64,000 bases of DNA from AC-32 sp963716865. GTDB lineage: Bacteria > Actinomycetota > Thermoleophilia > Gaiellales > Gaiellaceae. The notes beneath the pieces were generated by a model. That model was not told where the DNA came from, did no database searches, and worked only from the letters and a program-made list of their open reading frames with translations. Of this stretch, positions 50,215 through 57,945 are shown one piece after another. Each line of letters starts with the position of its first letter. Position 1 is the stretch's first letter. The stretch covers positions 186,001 through 250,000 of the forward strand of contig CAVQUF010000001.1 of the NCBI GenBank assembly GCA_963716865.1, given 5' to 3'. A program made the position numbers and the translations under genes.

Positions 50215-51275
50215 CCGACGCCGGCCTCGCGCTCGTGCTCGGAGCGGCGGCGGGCCGCGTTCCGGACGGCGAGCGTGCTGCGGGAGAGCTTGTGCGACCA
50301 GCCCTCGCCGCGGGCGGTCGACAGCTCGCCGCCCAGGGTCGTCGGCATCCGCCGCACCGCGAGCCCGACGGGCAGCGACCAGAGATCGGACAGCCAGCGC
50401 TGGACGTGGTTCTCGAGCACCGTCCGCTCGCGGACGCGCTCGAGGTTCTGGGCCCAGATGCGCAGCGCGAGCGGCCTGCGGCCACCCGAGAATAGGCAGT
50501 CGCGCGCGGCGACCGTCGTCGCCCAGAGACGCTCGACCCCCCACTCGCGGGCCACGGCGAGCGCCTCCTCCTCGGAAGCCTCCGCCGACAGCGCGGCGAC
50601 GTCGACGAGATCGCGCAGGATCCGGAGCGGCTCGTGCGCCCACGAGTGCACCGCGAGAAGGACCGCGTGACGGGCCGGCGACGGCGCCGAGAACCCCTCC
50701 GCGCCGGCCGCCGCGGGCCGCGCGTCGGCGAGCACCGAGGAGGAGCTCGGGGGCACGAGCGGATCGATCCACTTCGGGCGCGAGTGGAGCTCGACGGTGA
50801 GCGGCAGCCCGGGCAGCTTCAGTGGCCGGAGATGGTGGATGCCGCGGTACAGGTCGGGATCGCCGACCTCCTGGAAGCCGGCCGCCACCAGAGCGGCCTG
50901 CGCCGCGGCGGCGTCGGGCGCGAGGAGGTCGACGTCGCCGAAGACGCGAAGCGCCGGGTCCGGGTAGCGGGCTGCCACCTCCGGGCCCTTGAAGAGGAGC
51001 AGCGGGCCGTCGTACGCCGCCCGGATCCGCTCGAGCAGCGCCGGCGCGGCCAGGAGCATCACCGCCGCGCGCCGCTCGCACGCGAGAAGCTCGGGCGGCA
51101 CGGTCTCGCCGGACGACCGTAGCCGCCGCGCCGCGAAGAGCTCGAGCCGGTGGTTGATGAGATCCCCGAGCTGCGGGGCCCGGTCGACGAGCCGGTCGAC
51201 CGCGGTCCAGAGCTCGCCGCGGTGCTCCGGGCCCTGGTCGTTCTCGAGTGCCGGGGCTTCGCGTAGGGCAGACAT
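50211..51275 (-). CDS. Nucleotidyltransferase-family protein of the lasso cluster
   Basis: A 354-aa protein of the NTP_transf_5-like family. The metal-binding DxD sits in LRVFGDVDLLAPDAAAAQAALVAAGF, preceded by LLLFKGPEVAARYPDP; a later HSRPKWIDPL segment and a helical C-terminus follow. Homologues accompany kinase-bearing lasso clusters and are implicated in further modification of the phosphorylated C-terminus (nucleotidyl or sugar transfer). Begins 1 nt after the permease stop, so it is in the exporter operon. Its exact reaction here is unknown. Confidence 0.82.
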   Translation of the reverse strand: MSALREAPALENDQGPEHRGELWTAVDRLVDRAPQLGDLINHRLELFAARRLRSSGETVPPELLACERRAAVMLLAAPALLERIRAAYDGPLLLFKGPEVAARYPDPALRVFGDVDLLAPDAAAAQAALVAAGFQEVGDPDLYRGIHHLRPLKLPGLPLTVELHSRPKWIDPLVPPSSSSVLADARPAAAGAEGFSAPSPARHAVLLAVHSWAHEPLRILRDLVDVAALSAEASEEEALAVAREWGVERLWATTVAARDCLFSGGRRPLALRIWAQNLERVRERTVLENHVQRWLSDLWSLPVGLAVRRMPTTLGGELSTARGEGWSHKLSRSTLAVRNAARRRSEHEREAGVG

Positions 51276-51276
51276 C

Positions 51277-52134
51277 TCAGTAGAGGCCGATCGTCCCCAG
51301 CCGGCGCTCGCGCCGCAGCGCGAGCCCGAAGACCCAGAATCCGGCCGCCAGCGACGCGAGCGCGAACGGAATCAGCTCGGCGGTCGCGACCAGCGCGTTG
51401 CCGAACCCCTCGCCTCCGAGCAGCGTCTCCCTCATCGACTGGATCGCGATGGCGAGCGGGTTGAAGCTCGCGATGATCTCCAGCCAGTGCGGCAGGAGAT
51501 CCAGCGGGAACAGGGCGCCCGAGAGCAGCGTCAGCACCGCCGCGCCGAGCCCGAAGATCATCGTGCCGCGCCGGAACGTCAGCACGAGCCCGGCCGTCGC
51601 AACCCCGATGCCCCACACGAACGGGAGCAGGGCGACCAGAACGAGAATCGCGGGCGCAATCCCGCTCGCGTGGAAGTCCAGCCCGAACAGGAGCCCCGTC
51701 ACGAGCAGGAAAAGCGCGGTCCGGATCGGGATGAAGACCAGGTCGTAGAGGACCGTCCCGAGCTGGATCGTCTTCGTCGAGGTCGGCGTGACGAGCAGCG
51801 ACTCGAGCGTCCCGATGATCTGCTCGTTCCGGATCCCGTAGGACACGCGGCCGAGCGCCAGCGACACGAAGCCCCCGAGTGCGATCCCGATGATCGCGAA
51901 CTCCATGTAGCTGACCGGGTGGCCCCCGTACGTCGGGAGCGCACTCGGCGAGACGAGGTGCCCGATGAAGCTGAACGTGAAGGCCTGGATCAGCAGCCCG
52001 GCCCAGTCGGTCACGAAGCCGAGCCGGTAGCTGAGCGCGATGCGGATGTCGCGCCGGAGGAAGGCGGGCAGCTTGGCCAGCTCGTCGGCGAGCACCGCCC
52101 ACCGCGACGGGAGCGCGTGCGGCAGCGTGCTCAC
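51277..52134 (-). CDS. ABC-2 type exporter permease (lasso cluster)
   Basis: A 285-aa membrane protein with six helices in the ABC-2 arrangement: an N-terminal amphipathic segment, FVTDWAGLLIQAFTFSFIGHLV, a FAIIGIALGGFVSLALG helix, the LESLLVTPTSTKTIQLG loop typical of ABC-2 permeases, and LLSGALFPLDLLPHWLEIIASFNPLAIAIQSMRETLLG. With the ATPase it forms a two-gene exporter likely to secrete and give immunity to the lasso peptide. The GTG at 52134 overlaps the ATPase stop (GTGA). Confidence 0.88.
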   Translation of the reverse strand: MSTLPHALPSRWAVLADELAKLPAFLRRDIRIALSYRLGFVTDWAGLLIQAFTFSFIGHLVSPSALPTYGGHPVSYMEFAIIGIALGGFVSLALGRVSYGIRNEQIIGTLESLLVTPTSTKTIQLGTVLYDLVFIPIRTALFLLVTGLLFGLDFHASGIAPAILVLVALLPFVWGIGVATAGLVLTFRRGTMIFGLGAAVLTLLSGALFPLDLLPHWLEIIASFNPLAIAIQSMRETLLGGEGFGNALVATAELIPFALASLAAGFWVFGLALRRERRLGTIGLY

Positions 52135-53147
52135 GGCCGCCCCGTCAGGTGGATGAAGGCCTCCTCGATCTCGGGCCGCTCGTCCCGGCAGGAGAGCACC
52201 TGCACGCCGGCGCCCGTCAGCAGCGCCAGCGCGTCGCCGAGCACCGCGCCGTCCTCGAGCCGAAGCACGTACTCGTTCTCGTACTCGTCGTTGCCGCTCG
52301 AGGCGATCGAGGCGACGCCTCCGAGGCTCCGCTGAAGCTCCGCCTCCAGGGGGAGGCTGGCCCGGCCGTTGCTGCCGAGGCGAAGGAGATGCGTGCGGAC
52401 AGGGACCTCGTCGGCAAGCTCGGCAACGCTTCCCGTGAACGCGACCTCTCCCTCCCGCAGCAGCGTCACGCGATCGGCGAACCCGCGGATCTCCTCCACG
52501 CGCTGGGTCGCCCATAGCGCCGCAGTTCCTTCACGCGCGAGGTCCCGCACCAGCTCGCGCACGACGCGGCCGGCAGGCGGGTCGAGGTCGTGCGTCGCCT
52601 CGTCGACGAGCAACACCGCCGGGTCGGTCAGCAAGGCGCGCGCGACCGAGAGGCGCTTCTGCATCCCGTGCGAGTAGTGCCCGACCCGCTCGTCCGCGGC
52701 GTCCTCGAGGCCGACCGACCGCAGAACTGCCGCGGCGCGCTCCAGCGCGGGCCGCTTGCGCATCCCGTGGAGCCTCGCGAAGAAGAGCAGGTTCTCGACG
52801 CCAGAGAGGCGCAGGTAGAACGAGCGGTCTCCCGACGGGATGAAGCCGACGCGGCTGCGAAGAATCCGGGCGGAGCGGGTCGCGTCCTCCCCGAGGACGG
52901 TCACCGTTCCCTCGTGCGGGATCGTCAGGCCGGCGAGGATCCGCATCAGCGTCGTCTTGCCGGCGCCGTTGCGGCCGAGCACCGCGTGGATCTCGCCCGC
53001 CGCGACCGAGAGCGACACGTCGCTGAGCGCGCGGCGAGAGCCGAAGTGCCGCGAGAGGCCGCGCGCACTGATGCACGGCAGCTTCCGGGGCTCCGGAGCT
53101 GCCACATCCCCCTCGCGCACGCTGATAGTGGTCGCAGTGCTCTGCAC
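52131..53147 (-). CDS. ABC exporter ATPase (lasso cluster)
   Basis: A 338-aa ATPase. Walker A GRNGAGKTTL, then a signature reading YSHGMQKRLSVARALL instead of LSGGQ, Walker B VLLVDEATHDLD, and a region where the switch His is replaced by Gln (LWATQRVEE). A C-terminal regulatory part of about 100 residues follows. The changes do not abolish the fold but may slow ATP turnover. The GTG at 53147 is chosen for GAAGGG 6 nt upstream; a TTG at 53192 is possible. First gene of the exporter-nucleotidyltransferase operon converging on the lasso genes. Confidence 0.85.
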   Translation of the reverse strand: MQSTATTISVREGDVAAPEPRKLPCISARGLSRHFGSRRALSDVSLSVAAGEIHAVLGRNGAGKTTLMRILAGLTIPHEGTVTVLGEDATRSARILRSRVGFIPSGDRSFYLRLSGVENLLFFARLHGMRKRPALERAAAVLRSVGLEDAADERVGHYSHGMQKRLSVARALLTDPAVLLVDEATHDLDPPAGRVVRELVRDLAREGTAALWATQRVEEIRGFADRVTLLREGEVAFTGSVAELADEVPVRTHLLRLGSNGRASLPLEAELQRSLGGVASIASSGNDEYENEYVLRLEDGAVLGDALALLTGAGVQVLSCRDERPEIEEAFIHLTGRP

Positions 53148-53265
53148 GACTGCCCTTCCTCGATAATCGACATCGCGACGTGCGGACCGCAACTAGCCTT
53201 CCGGGTAGTCTGAGCCCGCGGCCGCCCTGGGAATGCGGCATCGCGGGCCGCGTTCGACTAGGACG

Positions 53266-54181
53266 ATGGCAAAGCGCTGGTCAGCCGAGCTCGAGCTCGT
53301 GGGCGCGGGCGGCGAGCCCGTCGACCTCTGGCGAACGCTCGCCTCGCACGGGGTCGCGGATCTTCCGCCGAACGCGATCGACGAGGACGCTCGGACACTC
53401 GAGACGACGCTGCCGCTCCCGCGCGGGGGCGCGCGAACGATCCGGATCCGCGCGGGTAAGGCCGGGCAGGCTGTCGTCGAAGGCGAGGACGTCGCCGCCC
53501 GTGACGCGGCCGTCCTCGGGGACGCGGCGCGGCACATGCTCCGTCTCGACGCCGACCTCTCCGGCTTCTACGAGGCCGCGCGCGAGGACCCCGACCTCGC
53601 CTGGGCCTGCAGCGGTGCCGGCCGGATGGTCCGCAGCCCGACGGTCTTCGAGGACGTGGTCAAGACGATCTGCACGACCAACTGCGCCTGGTCGGCGACG
53701 GTTCGCATGGCGAGCGCGCTCGTCGCCGAGCTCGGCGTCGAAGCGCCCGACCGCCGCCGCACGTTCCCGAGCCCGGAGGCGATGGCCGAGGCGCCCGAAG
53801 GCTTCTACAAGGACGTCGTCCGCGCCGGCTACCGCGGGCCGTACCTGCGCGGGATTGCCGCGGACGTCGCCGAGGGCAGCGCTCGACCTCGAGTCCCTGA
53901 ACGACCCCGAGCTGCCCGATGACGAGGTCGCCGAGCGGCTCCTCGCTCTGCCCGGCTGCGGCCCGTACGCGACCGCGCACATGATGATGCTGCTCGGCCG
54001 CAACTCCCGGCTGATCCTCGACTCCTGGACGCGGCCGAAGTACGCGCGCCTGAACGGACGCAAGGCATCGGACAGGACGATCGAGCGCCGCTTCCGCCGC
54101 TACGGCGACCACGCGGGCCTCGCGTTCTGGCTCTACCTGACCCGCGACTGGGTCGAAGAGCCGGCCGCTTCTCGGGCCTAA
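53266..54181 (+). pseudogene. HhH-GPD DNA glycosylase, split by a frameshift
   Basis: Two frames together give one glycosylase. Frame 1 from ATG 53266 (RBS AGGA) runs MAKRWSAELELVGAG to RGIAADVAEG. The correct continuation ALDLESLNDPELPDDEVAERLLALPGCGPYATAHMMMLLGRNSRLILDSWTRPKY lies one base out of frame. The switch is at about 53875-53880 (GAGGGCAGCG, one surplus base). The second part carries the helix-hairpin-helix (LPGCGPYAT) and catalytic Asp (LILDSW). As written, the first frame stops at 53922 without the HhH. Either a genuine inactivation or an assembly error. Resembles AlkA/OGG-like base-excision enzymes. Confidence 0.8.
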
Positions 54182-54215
54182 GCCCGGCGCGGGCGACTCA
54201 CCAGAAGGCTCTGGC

Positions 54216-54245
54216 GGGCTCCCGTCGGTCTTGCGACGGGAGCCC
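54216..54245. terminator. Bidirectional terminator hairpin
   Basis: Perfect 12-bp stem, arms GGGCTCCCGTCG (54216-54227) and CGACGGGAGCCC (54234-54245), 6-nt loop. It separates the convergent glycosylase and LuxR genes. Confidence 0.85.
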
Positions 54246-54260
54246 TCCCCCTCCCCCTTG

Positions 54261-54953
54261 TTACGCCGCAGGCACCGCGGTAGCCGTGGCCGTGGCTGTT
54301 CCAACCAGCCCGTGCCGATGTGCCCAGCGGCTCGCCTCGGTGCGATTGGAGACGTCGAGCTTGCGGTAGATGTTCGACAGGTGGAACTTCACGGTCTGCT
54401 CTGTGACCCAGAGCATCCGTGCGAGCTCACGGTTCGAGTGGCCCTCTGCGACGAGCGCGAGGATCTCCCGCTCGCGCCGCGTGAGGGCGACGTCGTCGTC
54501 TTCGCCGGCCCCGACGGGAACGACGGAGCTGGGCGGCTCCCCGTTCGTCGTCGTCTTCGCCAGGAAGATCGTGTGGTCGAACGTCTGCCGGATGGTTGCC
54601 GCGACGTCCTCCGGATGCGCCGTCTTCACGGCATACGCCAAGGCGCCGGCATCGAACGCACTGTCGATGTCGGCACGATCACGCGAGGCGCCGAGCACGA
54701 TCACGCGGAGCGTGCTCAGACGCTGGCGGCTGGTCCGGATGAGCGTGTGTCCGCTCATCCCTCCGCTGGGCGTCTCCGTCTCGCAGATCAAGATGTCGGG
54801 CTGCTTTTGCTCGACCAGATCGAGCGCGTGCTCGGGCCTGGTCGTCCGCCCGACAACCGTTACGTCGATTGACTCCAAGATGGACTCGACGGCGTCGAGC
54901 CACAGTGGATGTGGATCGAGCAATACCGCCGTCCGTTGGGAATTACTGGCCAA
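54261..54953 (-). CDS. LuxR/NarL-type response regulator with Glu at the phospho site
   Basis: A 230-aa regulator. The receiver begins AVLLDPHPLWLDAVESILES and retains the conserved Lys (YAVKTA), but the acceptor Asp is Glu (PDILICETETP). The LuxR HTH is at about 168-215 (LTRREREILALVAEGHSNRELARMLWVTEQTVKFHLSNIYRKLDVSNRTEASRWA). Glu can mimic the phosphorylated state, so constitutive activity is plausible. The TTG at 54953 is the likely start; a GGGGGG run lies about 10 nt upstream. The C-terminus has an ATATATA tract in protein letters (TATATATAV). No histidine kinase is adjacent. Confidence 0.85.
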   Translation of the reverse strand: MASNSQRTAVLLDPHPLWLDAVESILESIDVTVVGRTTRPEHALDLVEQKQPDILICETETPSGGMSGHTLIRTSRQRLSTLRVIVLGASRDRADIDSAFDAGALAYAVKTAHPEDVAATIRQTFDHTIFLAKTTTNGEPPSSVVPVGAGEDDDVALTRREREILALVAEGHSNRELARMLWVTEQTVKFHLSNIYRKLDVSNRTEASRWAHRHGLVGTATATATAVPAA

Positions 54954-55445
54954 GAGACCTACACCCCCCTTTCTCCCCCCGACCGCTAGTGAGTCCAGTT
55001 CTAACGAACATTGACCTGTCTGTAAAGGGGGTACTGTGGAAAGAACTGGTAAGAAAGCGGTGACAACCAAGCCGTTTCTGTGGATAAGCCCCCCCGTGAG
55101 TGGGGACAGAGCTGGGGAATTGTGGAACCGGACGAGGGTGCCTCTCTATCTCGACTCCTTGATATCTCGGCCTCGACGAAGCACCCTCCTAACGGGTCGT
55201 AGCTTCGGCGCTTGCAGGGGTTTAGCGTGGACGGCCACGGCGAGAGCGGGCCGCATGCGATCGCCGTGGTGGACCGGGAAACGTGCTGCGGCGCGGTTCC
55301 CGGCCGGTAGGCGGGCGTCTCCCGGAGGCCAAGCGGGAGGACCCGCCTACCATCTTCTTCTCCGGATTGCCTCACGCGGGTTCCTGACGATGATGAGGAC
55401 TGGCGGCCCGCCTCCGATTGGTCGTGAGGCGGGCTGCCGCGACGC
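54954..55445. other. Long intergenic region with stem-loops, possible RNA element
   Basis: 492 nt without a convincing ORF. It contains the upstream region of the LuxR gene, an 8-bp inverted repeat (GAGGGTGC 55134-55141 / GCACCCTC 55181-55188) and a strong stem-loop at 55307-55350 followed on the + strand by CATCTTCTTCT. A small RNA read left to right and ending at that stem-loop would explain the structure, but no known RNA family is recognised. Confidence 0.35.
55307..55350 (+). terminator. Strong stem-loop, terminator-like
   Basis: Outer arms GTAGGCGGG (55307-55315) and CCCGCCTAC (55342-55350), inner arms CTCCCG / CGGGAG, then a pyrimidine-rich CATCTTCTTCTCC. There is no + strand gene before it, hence the suspicion of an upstream RNA. 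Confidence 0.5.
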
Positions 55446-56075
55446 TCAGCGGGACGGGCTGCGCAGCACGAGGAGCAGGCCCGAAGCGACGAGGACCCAG
55501 CCCATCAGCCCGAACGCGTTGGCGGCGGCCTCGCCAGCGTCCCGCGTCTCTCCGGCCGGCAGCTCGTGCAGGCCGGCGAGCAACGCGCCTCCGAACCTCG
55601 CCCCGAGCGCCGCGGCGAGGAGCACCACTCCGGCGAGGAGCATCGTCGGCGGGCGGCGGGCCGAGCGCATCTCCAGCAGCAGCAGCACGGCGACCGCACC
55701 CAGGAGCAGCGTGTAGCCGATCAGCGCGCACGTGCACCACTCGAGCTTCACGAGCGCGCGTGCGTCGAGGTCGGCGGCGAGCCGCTCGTGCAGGCCCAGG
55801 GCCTCGTCGACCGCGATGAACGCCAGCCCGGCGGCGAGCACGAGGCGGGCCTTCCCGCGACTCCTCGTCGCGAGCACGGCCACGCAGGCGGCTGCCACGA
55901 CCACCGCCAGGGCCGCCGCCCAGCTGAACGGCGACCGCTCGGCGGCCGGGTTCAGCCACCAGGAGCGGGAGCCGAGCCCGGCGGCCAGGTCGAGGAGCCC
56001 CACCACGAGCACCGCAGGCCAGACCCAGGCGGGGGGACGCGAGGCCGCGCGGCTCACGTCCACGAACTGCACCAT
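55446..56075 (-). CDS. Polytopic membrane protein (about 209 aa), hypothetical
   Basis: Six hydrophobic segments (AWVWPAVLVVGLLDLAAGLG, WAAALAVVVAAACVAVLA, LVLAAGLAFIAVDEALGLHERL, LIGYTLLLGAVAVLLLLEM, MLLAGVVLLAAALGARFGGALLAG, FGLMGWVLVASGLLLVL). The VDEALGLHE segment, with acidic residues and His at a membrane boundary, recurs in uncharacterised bacterial membrane proteins. The ATG at 56075 is used; a GTG at 56126 would add 17 residues. No function assigned. Confidence 0.7.
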   Translation of the reverse strand: MVQFVDVSRAASRPPAWVWPAVLVVGLLDLAAGLGSRSWWLNPAAERSPFSWAAALAVVVAAACVAVLATRSRGKARLVLAAGLAFIAVDEALGLHERLAADLDARALVKLEWCTCALIGYTLLLGAVAVLLLLEMRSARRPPTMLLAGVVLLAAALGARFGGALLAGLHELPAGETRDAGEAAANAFGLMGWVLVASGLLLVLRSPSR

Positions 56076-56149
56076 CGACCGGTTGAGAGCGCGCGCGCGG
56101 GCGCCGACACTGAGTGGGTCGAACACACGCTGTACAAGGGGGGAGCACT

Positions 56150-56380
56150 CTGCGGATCACGGTCGACAACCCCGCCCTCGTGGCGGACCTGACGGACTTC
56201 CTTCGCCGCTGCGAATGCCGGGTCGAGCAGGCCGGGCCGAGGGCGCTCGAGGTGGACGTCGCCGTCCGCGCGGGCCGGCCGGCAGACGCCGAGCGCGAGT
56301 GGGCCCGCATGGAGATCGATGCGTTCCTGCGCGTCTGGCAGCTCCTCCATCCCGAGGCGCAGGCTCACCTGTTCGCCTAG
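56150..56380 (+). CDS. Small protein (about 76 aa), hypothetical
   Basis: Well-ordered sequence LRITVDNPALVADLTDFLRR, then CECRVEQAGPRALEVDVAV, ending LRVWQLLHPEAQAHLFA. An alpha/beta fold with a Cys pair is likely; I recall similar small actinobacterial proteins without function. The start is uncertain: a CTG at 56150 is well placed behind GGGGGGAG, while a GTG at 56114 is in frame but lacks an RBS. The stop overlaps the convergent flippase stop as CTAG (56377-56380). Confidence 0.65.
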   Translation: MRITVDNPALVADLTDFLRRCECRVEQAGPRALEVDVAVRAGRPADAEREWARMEIDAFLRVWQLLHPEAQAHLFA

Positions 56381-57699
56381 CCGTCCGGCGCCCGTTGGCG
56401 GCGGCTTGCGCGCACCCTCCAGGCGAAGACGAGCGCAAGAAGCAGCGTCGCCACGACCATCCCGCTCGCGATCCCGAGCGAGGCTTCGTGCAACGCGCCG
56501 CCCGACGCAACGGCGTACACGGACACGAAGAGCGCCGCACCCACTGCCCATGCGACGGCACCGCTCGAGGCGCGGTCAACTGCAAGAAGCGCCTGGGAGA
56601 TCGTCGCAGCGGCCAGGTAGCAACCGGCAGCGAGGCCGAGCAGCGCAAGGTCCGAAGCCGGAGCCGTGTATTTCGACCCGAACACGATCGGCATCACGGT
56701 CGGTCCGAGTAGCGCAGCGACGGCCACGATCGCAACGGTGACCCCGAGAAAGACGAGGCAGACTCTGATCACGGTCGCGACGAAGCGGTGGTGGTCGTCC
56801 TCGGCGTTCAGCCGGGTGAGGTTCGGCAGAAACGAGCCCGCGACTCCCGTGAAGAGGAAGACCGGCACGCGAACGAGCATCGTCGCCGCGAACACGATCG
56901 CCGCCGCATCCTTCGCGCCGCCTCCGCCGACGACGACGAGCGGGGCGCCGTTGACGAGCAACTGGTCCGCGGCGGCGATCACGACGGCAGGCGCGGCGAA
57001 GGCCAGAGCCGCGCGCATGTGGAAGTGCTCGTCGGCGGAGCCTTCGCCGAGCCGCCTGAGCTCTGCCCGGCAACGCCAGAGCGGCGGGATCGCACCGCCG
57101 AGGCCCGCGGCTGCGAGGGCTGCGGCGGCGAGGTCCGGAGACGCGACCGCGAGAAGCGGCAGCGCCACCAGGAAGCGAATCGAGCCGTCCGTGACATGGA
57201 TCGCGCTCAGCCCGTGAAAGCGGCGCAACCCGCCGAGAATCCCGCGGCCGACGTACTGGAAGCCGTATCCGGCGATCCCGACGAGAAGCATCGCCGTCAT
57301 GAAGTCGTTCCCGTCGAAGAACCGATCGGTGAGCGCACCCCAGGCCGCCACGGCAGCGACAGCCACGAGGCCGAGCACGCAGCCGTAGACGACGGCGACG
57401 GAGCGCAGCACCGAGCGCGCCTCCTGCCCACGCGCGAGCCGATCGGCAACCGCCCGGGCCGTCGTCTGCTCGAGCGGCCGGAAGAGGACGACGACCGTGA
57501 GGAACAGCGCCGCCCAGAGCACCGCGATCTGGCCGTACTCGTCCTGCGTGAGCGTTCGCGCCGCGAGGATGTGGAACGCGTACGCGAGAACGCCGGCGGC
57601 CAGCATCGCCCCGGAGAGCAACCACGCGCCCGTCAGCTCGAAGCGGCGCGGAGGGGGCGGCGCTTTGACGGCGTCAGCCGCCGCAGCGTGCGCGCTCAT
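56377..57699 (-). CDS. Polysaccharide flippase (Wzx/MATE-like)
   Basis: A 440-aa membrane protein with about 12 helices. The N-terminal GAWLLSGAMLAAGVLAYAFHILAARTLTQDEYGQIAVLWAALFL is typical of the polysaccharide-transporter branch of the MOP superfamily (RxLxxxEYG). It should flip lipid-linked glycan units outward. It diverges from the GT2 gene at 57946, and both lie in the surface glycan region. Confidence 0.87.
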   Translation of the reverse strand: MSAHAAAADAVKAPPPPRRFELTGAWLLSGAMLAAGVLAYAFHILAARTLTQDEYGQIAVLWAALFLTVVVLFRPLEQTTARAVADRLARGQEARSVLRSVAVVYGCVLGLVAVAAVAAWGALTDRFFDGNDFMTAMLLVGIAGYGFQYVGRGILGGLRRFHGLSAIHVTDGSIRFLVALPLLAVASPDLAAAALAAAGLGGAIPPLWRCRAELRRLGEGSADEHFHMRAALAFAAPAVVIAAADQLLVNGAPLVVVGGGGAKDAAAIVFAATMLVRVPVFLFTGVAGSFLPNLTRLNAEDDHHRFVATVIRVCLVFLGVTVAIVAVAALLGPTVMPIVFGSKYTAPASDLALLGLAAGCYLAAATISQALLAVDRASSGAVAWAVGAALFVSVYAVASGGALHEASLGIASGMVVATLLLALVFAWRVRASRRQRAPDG

Positions 57700-57945
57700 G
57701 CCTTCCCCGAATCACCGCTCGCCAGGCCATCTCCGAGAATGATGAGCAGCGGCGCGTGTGGCGTGAATCCCCGGACGGAGAGAGTTTCGGAGCGCCCCTA
57801 GCCGTTCGGCCAGCCGCCCACGCGCGTGGAGGGTTTTTCGTTTCTGGTCTGGCTACGCCGCCGAACGCTCCATACGCTCAACACCGGGAACGGCTTGCCG
57901 GTCGGGCCTCCGGCCGGAGAGCGATCAACTTGGACGAGGGGAAGA

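Noticed and set aside
55001..55716. Open frames across the gap before the membrane protein gene, on both strands
   Set aside because: Composition is low-order Arg/Ser/Pro-rich, there are no recognisable motifs, and strong stem-loops interrupt the region.
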